A DNA stretch of 64,000 bases, from contig CAYQQM010000003.1 of assembly GCA_964419605.1 (NCBI GenBank), forward strand, positions 1 through 64,000, in the 5' to 3' direction. Source of the stretch: JABFXX01 sp964419605. GTDB lineage: Bacteria > Myxococcota_A > Polyangia > Haliangiales > Haliangiaceae. Shown here in pieces: positions 33,438 to 43,324 of this stretch. The notes under the pieces were generated by a model, which did not search any database, was not told where the DNA came from, and worked only from the letters and a program-made list of their open reading frames with translations. How positions within the stretch are numbered: position 1 is the first letter of the stretch; every line of letters starts with the position of its first letter. Position numbers and translations under genes: made by a program.

Positions 33438-36335
33438 ATGCCGAACGCGCTATCTAGGTACGAATCACGCGTGCCCGCGAAGTACCTGATCGGCGTCGAT
33501 CTCGGAACCACCAATTGTGCGGTGGCGTACGTGGACACGCGCGCTACCGATTCGCGCGTGCTCACGTTCGAGGTGCCGCAACTTGTGGCGCCTAGCGAAG
33601 TTTTGCCTCGCTCGCAGCTGCCCTCATTTGTCTATCTGGCCACCGACATCGACCTTGCTGAGCCTGAGACCGCATTACCTTGGAGCACTTCGAGTCGGCA
33701 AGAATTTCCCCCTGGTACTCCGTCGGGGGGCGGCCAGGTCGCCGGGGGAGCTAGGGTCGTTGTAGGCGAATTAGCGCGCCGCCAGGGCGCGCGGATGGCT
33801 TCGCGGATGATTTCGTCGGCGAAATCCTGGCTGTGCCACCCCGGTGTCGACCGCCATGCAGCGATCTTGCCCTGGGGAGAGCGCGAAGGTCCAAAGCTAT
33901 CGCCGGTGAACGCGCAAGCCGCAATGCTCAGCCATATCCGGCACGCGTGGGAACATGCGTTTGGGGAAGCATTCGCCGATCAAGACGTTCTCGTTACGGT
34001 TCCCGCATCGTTCGACGAGGCCGCGCGCGAGCTAACGCTGCAGGCTGCATCGGCCGCAAGCTACCCGCCGATCGTCCTGCTCGAGGAGCCTCAAGCAGCA
34101 TTCTATGCATGGATCGCAAACCCCGATCTCGTCGGGGTACGCAGCGCGCTCTCGCCGGGCGACCGGGTGCTGGTGTTTGACGTAGGAGGCGGTACGACAG
34201 ACTTCACCCTGATCGAAGTCGACGCTGCCGGCGATGGATTTTCGCGTACCGCGGTCGGCGATCACCTCCTACTCGGCGGCGACAACCTGGATCTCACCCT
34301 GGCCAAGCTCGTCGAACAGCGCATCCTCAATCGAGGCGCAGCGAAGGGTGACAGCTCTCCATCAGGAGTGCGGAATCCACTCGACTCGCTGCAGTGGCAC
34401 AGCTTGGTACACGCCTGTCGCCAAGCAAAGGAGATGCTTCTCAGCGAGGGCGGGCCCGACACTGCACCGATCGCCATCCAGGGGCGCGGCACCAAACTTG
34501 TGGGTGCCACGCTGCGCGACGAAATCTCCCGCGCAGAGCTCGAGCCGATCTTGTTCGATGGTTTCTTCCCGCTGGTCGCGCGCGATGCGCCGTTGGTCAG
34601 GGGCCGAAGCGGCTTACAGGAGTTTGGCCTTCCCTACGCCGCTGACCCGGCGGTGACGCGTCACCTTGCAGCGTTTCTCGTGCGACACGAAGTGAGTCAC
34701 ATCCACCACGTGCTGTTCAACGGCGGTGCCATGACCCCGCCGGCACTTCGTCGGCGTGTTCTCGAACAAATCGCCCAATGGCAAGGTTTCACCCCGAACG
34801 AGCTGAGGGTCAGCGCACCAGAGCTCGCCGTCGCGCAAGGCGCTGCCTATTACGGCCTCGTGCGACGCGGACTGGCAACCCGCATCAAGGGGGGCACAGC
34901 TCGTGCCTACTACATCGGTGTCGAAGCAGGAGGCCGATTGCGACGCGAACCCAATGTGGGTTCGGGCGACGACGTGGGTACCGATCGCATGGCGCTGTGC
35001 CTTGCTTCAGCCGGGCTCGACGACGGCGCAACGGTTGCACTCGAGCGCGAGTTTCGGCTCATCACCAATCGACCGGTGAGCTTCCGGCTGTACTCATCGA
35101 GCACCCGAACCGATCCGCCCGGAGCGCTGGTACCAGTGGGCGACGGCCGCGCGGATACGACCACCGACGGCAGCGATCTATTGGAACTCCCGCCGATTGT
35201 TACCGTGCTGCGAGCCCGTGGCCGCAGCGAAGCGGTAGTGCGGCTGCAGGTACACATCACGAACCTCGGCGCCTTGGAGGTTTCCTGTGTGGATCCAACG
35301 AACGGCGAAACGTGGAAACTCGGATTTGACATGCGCTCCGGCGGCGCCGCACCGTCGAATTCAGCGCAGTCTGACTCCCATCCGCCGGAGGTCGACCGCG
35401 CCAAGCAATTGGTAGTCGCTGTGTTCAGCGCAACGTCGGGGCTAGCCGCGCTCTCCCGCGAGCTTGAAACGTTGCTACAGGCGCGACGCGATGACTGGCC
35501 CGTGACGACAACGCGGGCACTGTTCGACGCACTGGCGGAGGTATCTGGCTCGCGCAAGCGGTCGGCGGAGCACGAACAGCGCTGGCTCAACCTCGCCGGA
35601 TTTCTGCTACGTCCAGGCACCGGTGCCCCCTTGGATGCGTGGCGATCCCGCGTCATGTGGGGGATTTTTCACGAGAACCTTTGCTTCCCCAAGAGTGAAC
35701 CGAGTCGGCTCGCGTGGTGGATCACGTGGCGACGCATTTCGGGCGGCCTGGAAAAAGGCCAACAAGAACAGCTATTTGACCGCATATCCGCGTTGTTATT
35801 GCCCAACGCAAGGCAGGCAAAAAAACTTGCCGACGCCAAACCTAGTCGGCAAGAGCTAGCCGAGATGTGGCGCACCGCCGCGAGCTTGGAGCGCCTTCCG
35901 GTCGAGGCGAAGATCAAGCTGGGAAACGAAGTGGTGCGCCGTATCGACGCGCGAAAAGGCCGCGAGGACTCGGTGTACCTGTGGGCGCTCTCTCGAATCG
36001 GGGCGCGGGTTCCGCTCTACGGACCGCTAAACGCAATTGTGCCACCCGCGCAGGCGGCGCGTTGGATCGAGACCGCGCTCACATGGAACTTGCCCGAACC
36101 TGATCGCGCAGCCTTTGCGCTCGCTCAGCTCGGACGGCGGACCAGCGATCGTTCCCGCGATCTCGATGATGCGACGCGGGCAAAGCTTGCCGGGGCTCTA
36201 CGCGCGCTCCCCGCCGGTGAACGCGCTGCGGTGCTTGTCGAGCACGTGGTGGCGCTGGAAGCGCGCGAGGAGCGAATTGCGCTGGGAGACACATTGCCTG
36301 CGGGCCTGCGGCTCGACGTGGTTGACTACGACTGA
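33438..36335 (+). CDS. long Hsp70-family protein
   Basis: A 965-residue protein. The ATPase domain starts YLIGVDLGTTNCAVAYVD (phosphate 1), with VLVFDVGGGTTDFTLIE (phosphate 2) and an adenosine-like HHVLFNGGAMTPPALR. The substrate-binding beta domain is only weakly recognisable, and a helical C-terminal region of about 300 residues follows (WITWRRISGGLEKGQQ, AFALAQLGRRTSD). This fits the DUF3731-bearing Hsp70 group as I remember it, rather than DnaK (about 640 residues). Client unknown. The end overlaps the convergent receiver gene by 10 bases; the start could instead be GTG at 33471. Confidence 0.87.
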   Translation: MPNALSRYESRVPAKYLIGVDLGTTNCAVAYVDTRATDSRVLTFEVPQLVAPSEVLPRSQLPSFVYLATDIDLAEPETALPWSTSSRQEFPPGTPSGGGQVAGGARVVVGELARRQGARMASRMISSAKSWLCHPGVDRHAAILPWGEREGPKLSPVNAQAAMLSHIRHAWEHAFGEAFADQDVLVTVPASFDEAARELTLQAASAASYPPIVLLEEPQAAFYAWIANPDLVGVRSALSPGDRVLVFDVGGGTTDFTLIEVDAAGDGFSRTAVGDHLLLGGDNLDLTLAKLVEQRILNRGAAKGDSSPSGVRNPLDSLQWHSLVHACRQAKEMLLSEGGPDTAPIAIQGRGTKLVGATLRDEISRAELEPILFDGFFPLVARDAPLVRGRSGLQEFGLPYAADPAVTRHLAAFLVRHEVSHIHHVLFNGGAMTPPALRRRVLEQIAQWQGFTPNELRVSAPELAVAQGAAYYGLVRRGLATRIKGGTARAYYIGVEAGGRLRREPNVGSGDDVGTDRMALCLASAGLDDGATVALEREFRLITNRPVSFRLYSSSTRTDPPGALVPVGDGRADTTTDGSDLLELPPIVTVLRARGRSEAVVRLQVHITNLGALEVSCVDPTNGETWKLGFDMRSGGAAPSNSAQSDSHPPEVDRAKQLVVAVFSATSGLAALSRELETLLQARRDDWPVTTTRALFDALAEVSGSRKRSAEHEQRWLNLAGFLLRPGTGAPLDAWRSRVMWGIFHENLCFPKSEPSRLAWWITWRRISGGLEKGQQEQLFDRISALLLPNARQAKKLADAKPSRQELAEMWRTAASLERLPVEAKIKLGNEVVRRIDARKGREDSVYLWALSRIGARVPLYGPLNAIVPPAQAARWIETALTWNLPEPDRAAFALAQLGRRTSDRSRDLDDATRAKLAGALRALPAGERAAVLVEHVVALEAREERIALGDTLPAGLRLDVVDYD

Positions 36336-37090
36336 CTCTCGACAAACTGAACAAGCTCAGCATCCGTTGCAGGGGCGAGGGCGCCAAATCCAGGCGCCAG
36401 GAGAGCCTGCCGGCTAAACAGCAAGACGGAGAGATCGCTCAGTTGGCGGGACGTCTCCGAAACTCCGTCGCTGTCGAGCTCAAGTAAGATTGCAACCGGC
36501 TTGAGAGCGCGCGCCAACCGGGTCAGCTGCCTGTCAGCCCGTGTCATCGAGATAACAGAATATCCGCGATGGCTTAACAGCACATCGATCCGCTTGAGCC
36601 GAACTCGATCGCGTTCAACCACCAGCACAATGCCCCGCTCAGCTTCCACCTGGTCCGGCTCCACCGGCGCCGCGTCGATCGCCAGCTGCCCCGTGTTGTC
36701 CGCGCCCCGAGAGCGATATACTGCGAGCGCGACCTTGTTCAGCAGCTCGTTCATGCGAAACGGCTTTTGCACAATCCCATCCGCACCGATCGACGCGAGG
36801 TTGATCTCGACACCCTGGACCGCAGTCATAATCAGCACAGAAACGGTGCTGTTGGCAGCATCTGCGCGCAGCCGCTGAAGGAATCTACGGCCGTTCATCC
36901 CCGGCATCATCAAGTCCAGGAGAATCGCGTCGGGCCGGACGAGACGTACGCGCTCCAACGCTTCTTCACCATCCGCCGCAACGTCGACTACATAGCCTTC
37001 ATCGGCTAAGGCCGCGCCGAGGGCCGAACGGACCATGGGCTCATCGTCCACGACCAAAATCCGCCCGCGTTGCCCCGCTCCCATTACCAT
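36326..37090 (-). CDS. receiver-domain protein with a second, degenerate receiver
   Basis: A 254-residue protein with no DNA-binding output domain. Residues 10-125 form a normal receiver: VDDEP acidic pair, phospho-acceptor Asp in ILLDLMMPGMNG, and the conserved Lys in IVQKPF. Residues 150-250 repeat the fold (GIVLVVERDRV, then AILLELDSDG), but the acceptor position and lysine are not convincing, so it is probably a pseudo-receiver. It would act as a single-domain-type signalling partner. It lies between an Hsp70 and a PP2C gene, so it may belong to the same pathway. Confidence 0.82.
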   Translation of the reverse strand: MVMGAGQRGRILVVDDEPMVRSALGAALADEGYVVDVAADGEEALERVRLVRPDAILLDLMMPGMNGRRFLQRLRADAANSTVSVLIMTAVQGVEINLASIGADGIVQKPFRMNELLNKVALAVYRSRGADNTGQLAIDAAPVEPDQVEAERGIVLVVERDRVRLKRIDVLLSHRGYSVISMTRADRQLTRLARALKPVAILLELDSDGVSETSRQLSDLSVLLFSRQALLAPGFGALAPATDAELVQFVESQS

Positions 37091-37132
37091 TCCTCTGCCC
37101 CAACCCTACCACCAAGTTCCGTACGGTGTACC

Positions 37133-37603
37133 ATGCTTCTCGAAATGTCGACGGTGCCCACCCTGGCCTACGACAAGGTCCGGCCCCGGATCCTGCAGCG
37201 GTTGCTCGAGAGAAGGGCGACCCTCGATCCCTCATTGGCCCGCATCGACGAGCTGGCCGCCCGGGCGCAGATCAGCGCCGTTCTCGAACACATCGGCAAT
37301 TTCATTGCCACAGGTGACGTAGGGCAGCACCGCGCCTTCCTGCACACGTTTCTCGCAATGCGCGCGGCGGAAGCGCAGGGTCCGGCCGCAGTACTTGCAA
37401 TGCTGGTCGCCATCGGGGAAACCGCTGTGGACGTGGCGCAGGAAGACGCCAATACCCCAGAGGGGATAGAGCTAACCCTGGTACTTTCGCGCGTAACTTC
37501 CTCCACCGCGCGCGCGGTGAACGACCTCATCGCCGAAGAACTGCGGCGCCGAATTGCCCATCGCAACGAGCTATCGCGCGACCGCAAGGCGGCTGAATCG
37601 TGA
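37133..37603 (+). CDS. hypothetical helical protein upstream of PP2C phosphatase
   Basis: A 156-residue protein, predicted all-helical (ILQRLLERRATLDPSL, SAVLEHIGNFIATGD, FLHTFLAMRAAEAQG, NDLIAEELRRRIAHR). No signal or membrane segment is seen. The stop overlaps the GTG start of the PP2C gene (GTGA), so the products are probably made in a fixed ratio and may interact. ATG 37133 or 37145 could be the start. The layout recalls RsbR-like N-terminal domains, but this is weak. Confidence 0.6.
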   Translation: MLLEMSTVPTLAYDKVRPRILQRLLERRATLDPSLARIDELAARAQISAVLEHIGNFIATGDVGQHRAFLHTFLAMRAAEAQGPAAVLAMLVAIGETAVDVAQEDANTPEGIELTLVLSRVTSSTARAVNDLIAEELRRRIAHRNELSRDRKAAES

Positions 37604-39450
37604 CTTCGCCATTACTGGCCTTTCGCGCAGCGGGGGACACAAATGTTGGAAAGGTTCGCACGACCAACGAAGACTCGATGATCGTCGACCCGGGTCGCGG
37701 ACTTTATGTCGTTCTGGACGGGATGGGCGGGGCCAACGCAGGCGATGTGGCATCGCAAACAGCTCGCGACGCAATACACGACTTCGCGGTGCGAAATCAG
37801 CTTCACCTGGACCCAAAGGCACTACTTCAGCGAGCCGTTCAACATGGCGCCGGCGTCGTTTTTGCGGCAGCTCAGGCATCGCCCGAACACGAAGGCATGG
37901 GAACTACCGTTGTCGGCTGCCTAGTCGTCGACTCAACGCGTGCGATCATCGCTCACGTCGGCGACTCGCGAGCCTACTTGCTGCGCAGCGGCCGGATCCA
38001 AGCCCTTACACGCGACCACACGATTGTCGAGGAGCTCGTTGGCCGCGGCCTGTTGACGAGCGAAGAAGCGGAACGTCACCCGTACAAAAATGTGTTATCG
38101 CGTAACCTCGGCGCAAAGCCGGAAGCGCGGATCGATATCCTGGACCTCGAAATCCGCCCAGGGGATCGCATCCTACTGTGCTCCGATGGCCTCTACGGCT
38201 ATGCGTCGACTGAAGCGATCCAGTACGTGCTTGGATCAGGCGACGAACCGGAACACGTTGCGCGCGACCTCGTCGATTTGGCACTCCGAGGGGGCGGGGG
38301 AGACAACGTCACAGCGGTCGTCATCGAGACACCTTCCGAGAAAGCCGTTAAGGAAGCCGTTCAAACCAGCGGGGCGATTGCGTGGTGGCAACGCCGGGAG
38401 AGATTTACCCAGGTTGCAATGGAACGCGGCCTCGGCGCAAACCCGATCTGTCGAGGGTTGTCGGCCGATGAGGCGCTCGATCTGATCGCAAACTCGCTGT
38501 GTCAGGCGGTCTATCACGATTTGGAACGTGCCACCGGCGTCAACGTGTGGACGTTCGCACAAAATGTCGCTGGCGGATGGTTCGAACGGTCCGGCGACTA
38601 TGCCGCGTTGCGCGAGCTACTAGATATCCTCATCGCCAGCGCTGGAACGATCGTTCAAGAAATTCGGCGATCCGACCCAACTCAAGGCTTCCACCTGGAG
38701 ATCGCCGTATCGCGCGCTCTTGTCGTCGCCGAATTGGCGCTCGGAGGACTGCTCGCCGAAGAACTGCGCCGCATTGATGCGCAGCTCATCGCGCTGCATA
38801 GCGCAACGCACGACACGCTCGAGGTCCCGCTGGGCGAAGAACACGAAACGGTGGAAACCGCACCGCAGTTTATCGATCAATCAACAGTTCCGTTCTTGCG
38901 GCCAGAACGCCCGGTAACCAACCCCGGGATTAGCGCTGAAGTTGCGGCAGGCATTGCCAACACCATCGCAGCTGCTCGCGAACGGACATCGCCGAAAGCT
39001 CAGCTGGTAAAACAAGTCCTCGGCGCACTTGAGCGCATCGCAACGGATTCAACCGGAAACTTCGCAAGCGCCGTAGCGGCCGCGCGCGAAGTCTACGGCG
39101 TTCGGCCTGTGGACGACGCTGGAGTCATCCCGGTATTCGAAGCGCTGGATGCAGCCCGCATCATCACAGCTGCGGCGATTCATCAGGTCGGCCTCCCCGA
39201 GGTCCGCCGCGCGCGGGTGTTGCTGGCACTGAGCCGTGCGCAGCAGCGTCTCGTAGGCGCGATTACGGGACTGGTCCTCGAAGCAGTGGCGCCGTTCTCC
39301 GACCGTCTCAAAGAGGCTCAGATGCAAACGGCCGAACTTCGCGAACGCGTTGCCCAAGCCGAAAAGAAGCGCGCCGATCTCGAACGCAAGCTCGCATCGT
39401 CGATGAACCAAAGCGGGCCCTGGAGCCAGCGCACCAACACAGAGTGGTAG
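37600..39450 (+). CDS. PP2C-type Ser/Thr phosphatase with C-terminal extension
   Basis: A 616-residue protein. Residues 1-245 are a metal-dependent PP2C phosphatase: RTTNEDS near residue 23, VVLDGMGG (metal Asp-40), IIAHVGDSRAYLLR, LLCSDGLYGY and GGGDNVTAVV. The remaining 370 residues are helical with no known domain (VYHDLERATGVNVWTFAQ, LLDILIASAGTIVQ) and end in a coiled coil (QMQTAELRERVAQAEKK). It would reverse Ser/Thr phosphorylation. No kinase gene is in the window. GTG start is fixed by the overlap with the previous gene. Confidence 0.88.
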   Translation: MTSPLLAFRAAGDTNVGKVRTTNEDSMIVDPGRGLYVVLDGMGGANAGDVASQTARDAIHDFAVRNQLHLDPKALLQRAVQHGAGVVFAAAQASPEHEGMGTTVVGCLVVDSTRAIIAHVGDSRAYLLRSGRIQALTRDHTIVEELVGRGLLTSEEAERHPYKNVLSRNLGAKPEARIDILDLEIRPGDRILLCSDGLYGYASTEAIQYVLGSGDEPEHVARDLVDLALRGGGGDNVTAVVIETPSEKAVKEAVQTSGAIAWWQRRERFTQVAMERGLGANPICRGLSADEALDLIANSLCQAVYHDLERATGVNVWTFAQNVAGGWFERSGDYAALRELLDILIASAGTIVQEIRRSDPTQGFHLEIAVSRALVVAELALGGLLAEELRRIDAQLIALHSATHDTLEVPLGEEHETVETAPQFIDQSTVPFLRPERPVTNPGISAEVAAGIANTIAAARERTSPKAQLVKQVLGALERIATDSTGNFASAVAAAREVYGVRPVDDAGVIPVFEALDAARIITAAAIHQVGLPEVRRARVLLALSRAQQRLVGAITGLVLEAVAPFSDRLKEAQMQTAELRERVAQAEKKRADLERKLASSMNQSGPWSQRTNTEW

Positions 39451-39484
39451 CGCCAACCTATGATGACCCATTCGGAGCAACGAT

Positions 39485-39970
39485 ATGTCTGATGTCGACC
39501 TGCCTGACGCCGTAAGCGTGTTGCGCGATGAAGTCCTCGATACCGCGTTGCATGGCGACCGAGATCCGCCAGGAGCAGAAGCGTTCGATGCGCTGATTCG
39601 AGCGCTATCGATCGGCGGCGAATCCATTCCAAGCCTCGACCTCACGTTACACGACTCGGTTGCGCGCCGTCTGGCCTGGGGCGACCGCGAAGAAGCTGTG
39701 CTCGCCGACGCCGAGATGACCTTCGACCGGCTAATGACAGCAGTCGAGCGCGCGTTTCGAGATCCCGCGGATCGCATGGTCGTTATCGAGGCTGCATCCC
39801 AGGTCGCAGTTACGGTAGCTCGCGTGGTTTCGCTTGCCGCTTTGGCGCGCGCATCGCGCGACCGGGCCGAGCGATTGCGAGAAGAAATGGCGCAAAAACA
39901 GCTCGAACTCGTGCTCGAGAAACAACGCGCGAGCATCGCGCAAATGGAAGCCGAACCTCGCGAACCTTAG
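39485..39970 (+). CDS. hypothetical coiled-coil protein
   Basis: A 161-residue acidic protein. The first half has no recognisable fold, and the C-terminus is a coiled coil (RDRAERLREEMAQKQLELVL) ending in a charged tail. A purine-rich AGCAACG precedes the ATG. It lies 34 bases after the PP2C gene and is probably co-transcribed. It ends 6 bases before the convergent ggt stop. No family recognised. Confidence 0.55.
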   Translation: MSDVDLPDAVSVLRDEVLDTALHGDRDPPGAEAFDALIRALSIGGESIPSLDLTLHDSVARRLAWGDREEAVLADAEMTFDRLMTAVERAFRDPADRMVVIEAASQVAVTVARVVSLAALARASRDRAERLREEMAQKQLELVLEKQRASIAQMEAEPREP

Positions 39971-39976
39971 GCACTG

Positions 39977-41707
39977 TCAGTCACCGACCGCAGCGCCACC
40001 GTTGCGAGGATCCGCGGCGCCAAACCAACTTCCGTTTTTCCAAACGACTGCCTCCACCGCACCGTAGATTCGCTGCGGTTGATTCCACACGAGAACGTGA
40101 CCGGCGGCCTTGAGCTGGATTTCAGCGTCTTTTTGAATCGCTTCGTCCTCAACGATCACCTCGTCGGGGAGGTGCTGGTGGTGTACGCGTGGCGCAGCAA
40201 TCGCGGCATCCACCGGCATTCCAAAATCGAGCACATTGGACAGCGTTTGCCACACCTCTGTGATGATCCGAGCGCCGCCTTGACCGCTCAGCGCCATCGC
40301 AACGTCCCCGTTGCGATCTTCCACAACGATCGGTGACATCGATGACAACATTCGCTTACCAGGTTGAATCTTGTTGGCTGCTCCCTGGACCAGGCCAAAG
40401 TAGTTGGGCGCTCCAGGCTTCGCTGTAAAGTCGTCCATCTCGTTGTTCAGCAAGAAACCACTCACCATGATTCCGCTGCCAAAGGCCGTGTTTAGCGTAG
40501 TCGTCAAGGCTACTGCCATCCCATCTTTGTCGACGACGACTAGGTTTGTGGTATGCGTTCCTTCCAACATCGCAGGCACCGTCTTGGACGGCGTAGCCCG
40601 CGCGGTGATCGTGGCTACGAGCCGATCGGCATAACGTTCGGACGTCAGTTGGGCGACCGGCATATCGGGAACATACGCAGGATCGCCCAACAGTTCGTTA
40701 CGCGCCGCGAACGCACGGCGCCACACCTCAACGAGCAGGTGCACGTGGGACGCGGAGTGCCATCCCAATGAACGTACGTCCGTGTTGCGCAACATATTCG
40801 CGGTCATCGCGATAGCGATGCCGCCCGATGATGGCGGTGGCATCGCGTACAGCTCGTGGTCGCGATAGCGGAATTTCAACGGGGTGCGCCATACCGCGCT
40901 GTACCCAGCCAGATCCGCCGCGGTAATGATTCCTCCTCCACGTTGCATTTCAGCAACAATTGCAGTGGCCGTTTCTCCCCGATAAAACCCCTTGGGTCCC
41001 TGTGCCGAGATCCGCCGAAGTACCGTCGCAAGCTCAGGATTCTTGAGGATTTCTCCCTCGCGGCGGGCCTCACCGTTGGGCCACCACAGCGGAGCGGCGG
41101 CCGTTGACCGCGTTTTGCGAAACCGAATGAGCGAAGCGTGCAGCCTGGAGCCGATTGGAAATCCGTCTTGCGCGAGTTTGATCGCAGGAGCGATCAGGTC
41201 CGGCCACCGGGCCTTGCCGAACTTCTGATGCAGCGCCCACAACCCGGCAACCGAGCCAGGTACACCACTCGCCTTGTGTCCTCCAACGGACTCCCGCGTC
41301 GGTTTACCGCTCTCGTCAAGAAACATCGTCGCCGTAGCAGCTCCGGGGGCCGTTTCGCGAAAATCAAGCGCTGCCGCCTCGCGCTTCTTCGACCGGACAA
41401 TCGCGAAGCCACCTCCTGCCACGTTACCAGCACTCGGATGCGTCACGGCCAACACAAAAGCGGCCGCTACTGCAGCGTCTGCCGCGGTTCCACCCTTTGC
41501 GAGCACGTCCTTCCCGACCTGAGACGCGTGGACATCTTCGGATGCAACCATCGCTGTCTTGCCGCGGCCCGCCAACGCGGGATCGACGCGAAAACCGCTA
41601 GCCGCGGTGCGATACTTCGGCCCTGGTGCCGGCGCCACAACGTCGCGCTTCTGCGGCTCGGAGCGACACGCGGCCAACAGCAGTGCCAAGACAAAAACTC
41701 GCCTCAT
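39977..41707 (-). CDS. ggt: gamma-glutamyltranspeptidase (lipoprotein)
   Basis: A 576-residue Ntn-hydrolase that cleaves gamma-glutamyl bonds, for example in glutathione. The signal MRRVFVLALLLAAC has a clear lipobox (LAAC), so the enzyme is exported and lipid-anchored. The autocatalytic site is THTTNLVVVDKDG, whose Thr becomes the N-terminal nucleophile of the small subunit. The downstream TTTLNTAFGSG and FLLNNEMDDF motifs are typical. The C-terminal DPRNGGAA is also conserved. ATG 41707 is chosen to give the signal; upstream codons are not family-like. Confidence 0.93.
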   Translation of the reverse strand: MRRVFVLALLLAACRSEPQKRDVVAPAPGPKYRTAASGFRVDPALAGRGKTAMVASEDVHASQVGKDVLAKGGTAADAAVAAAFVLAVTHPSAGNVAGGGFAIVRSKKREAAALDFRETAPGAATATMFLDESGKPTRESVGGHKASGVPGSVAGLWALHQKFGKARWPDLIAPAIKLAQDGFPIGSRLHASLIRFRKTRSTAAAPLWWPNGEARREGEILKNPELATVLRRISAQGPKGFYRGETATAIVAEMQRGGGIITAADLAGYSAVWRTPLKFRYRDHELYAMPPPSSGGIAIAMTANMLRNTDVRSLGWHSASHVHLLVEVWRRAFAARNELLGDPAYVPDMPVAQLTSERYADRLVATITARATPSKTVPAMLEGTHTTNLVVVDKDGMAVALTTTLNTAFGSGIMVSGFLLNNEMDDFTAKPGAPNYFGLVQGAANKIQPGKRMLSSMSPIVVEDRNGDVAMALSGQGGARIITEVWQTLSNVLDFGMPVDAAIAAPRVHHQHLPDEVIVEDEAIQKDAEIQLKAAGHVLVWNQPQRIYGAVEAVVWKNGSWFGAADPRNGGAAVGD

Positions 41708-41852
41708 GGCGCACATCCTACGATGCAATCCCGCCACATCCGAACTGCGGCAACACGAAGCTGGCCCGAGGTCCTAGCGAAGATGGGGGGTGCGCGCCTC
41801 CGTTAGGTGGAATCGTCGCGAGAGCCTTGGCTCCGGTGCTATACTTCTAGCA

Positions 41853-43163
41853 GTGTTCGATCCCGTCGTGTTTGCGACCCGTCGGTCCGAGTACATGGCA
41901 TTGATCGGGAATTCGGCTGTCGCCGTGATCCGGTCCCTCCCTGAACGATTGCGAAACGGCGACGCGTTTTGGGCGTTCCGCCAAGCCTCCGACCTCGTCT
42001 ACCTCACGGGCTTTCTTGAACCTGAGACAACGCTGGTATTGCGCCCCGGCGCGGAGACCGAGCGGATCGTGATGTTCGTACGGCCGCGCGATCCGGACAA
42101 AGAAATCTGGGATGGCCGGCGCGCAGGTATCGAAGGCGCCGTCGCTCGTTACGGGGCGGATGCGGCCTACCCGGCGGCCGAGCTTGCGGCCAAACTTCCG
42201 GATCTGCTCGCGAATGCCGAGCAACTGCACTACAGCCTCGGCGTTGACCACGATATGGACCGGCTGATCACCACAACGATCGCCCAGCTTCGCAAGACCG
42301 AGAAGCGGGGGAAACGTCCTCCGGACGCTGTGTTCGACCCACGATCCGCGCTACACGAACTGCGACTTCGGAAACGCCCCGAAGAGTTCCACTCGTTGCG
42401 GAAAGCGTGCGAGATCGCCTGTCACGCTCACATCGCCGCAATGCAGGCGGGCAAGCCGGGCGTGTTCGAATACGAGCTGGATGCGCTCCTCAACTACACC
42501 TTCCGCAGCCGCGGCGGCTCCGGCCCCGGCTACACAACGATCGTCGGCGCCGGCGAAAACGCGACCATCCTGCATTACACCGATAACCGTTGCGCGATCG
42601 CCGACGGAGATTTGGTTCTGGTCGATGCTGGCTGCGAATACGATCACTACACTGCAGACATCACGCGAACCTGGCCGGCCAACGGGCGCTTTAGCAAATC
42701 GCAGCGCCGCGTTTACGAGCGCGTTCTCGCAGCCCAGGCGGCAGCCATCGAAATGGCGCGGCCAGGAGCAACGCTCGACGATATTCACAACTTCTGCGTG
42801 CGTTCGCTGACCGAAGGAATGATCGAACTCGGACTGCTCACTGGCACCACCGATGACCGCATTGCCGATCAGTCATTTCGCCAGTTCTACATGCACGGCA
42901 CCTCGCATTGGCTCGGCCTCGATGTTCACGACGCCGGCGCCTATACCCGCGGCGGCAAGCCACGACCGCTCGAACCCGGCATGGTCATCACGGTCGAGCC
43001 CGGCCTCTATATCCCGGTTGGAGCTGCCAACGTTCCCGACGAATTGCGTGGCATCGGCGTTCGCATTGAAGACGATGTCGCGATTACCGCGGATGCTCCA
43101 GAAGTGTTAACTGCCGCGTGTCCAAAATCGGTGGAGGACATCGAGAGGCTAACGCGGCGTTGA
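41853..43163 (+). CDS. pepP: Xaa-Pro aminopeptidase (M24 family)
   Basis: A 436-residue metallopeptidase of the aminopeptidase P type. The N-terminal domain includes FWAFRQASDLVYLTGFLEPE. The pita-bread catalytic domain carries the metal ligands in LVLVDAGCEYDHYTADITRTWP, HGTSHWLGLDVHD, VITVEPGLYIP and GIGVRIEDDVAI. It removes the N-terminal residue before a proline. GTG at 41853 gives the standard N-terminus (VFDPVVFATRR). Divergent from ggt. Confidence 0.93.
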   Translation: MFDPVVFATRRSEYMALIGNSAVAVIRSLPERLRNGDAFWAFRQASDLVYLTGFLEPETTLVLRPGAETERIVMFVRPRDPDKEIWDGRRAGIEGAVARYGADAAYPAAELAAKLPDLLANAEQLHYSLGVDHDMDRLITTTIAQLRKTEKRGKRPPDAVFDPRSALHELRLRKRPEEFHSLRKACEIACHAHIAAMQAGKPGVFEYELDALLNYTFRSRGGSGPGYTTIVGAGENATILHYTDNRCAIADGDLVLVDAGCEYDHYTADITRTWPANGRFSKSQRRVYERVLAAQAAAIEMARPGATLDDIHNFCVRSLTEGMIELGLLTGTTDDRIADQSFRQFYMHGTSHWLGLDVHDAGAYTRGGKPRPLEPGMVITVEPGLYIPVGAANVPDELRGIGVRIEDDVAITADAPEVLTAACPKSVEDIERLTRR

Positions 43164-43324
43164 ACGGTTCCCGGGTAGGCGTTGGCTCTGTAGGGGCGCT
43201 GGCCAACGACGCCGATGTACGCGGTGTCGGACAACGTGGGTCGTGTCAGGCCGGGAATTCCTCGAGGGGGTACCGAAGATCGTTGAGCTTGACCTTCAAA
43301 CGACATACGCAGATCCTGAACGCT

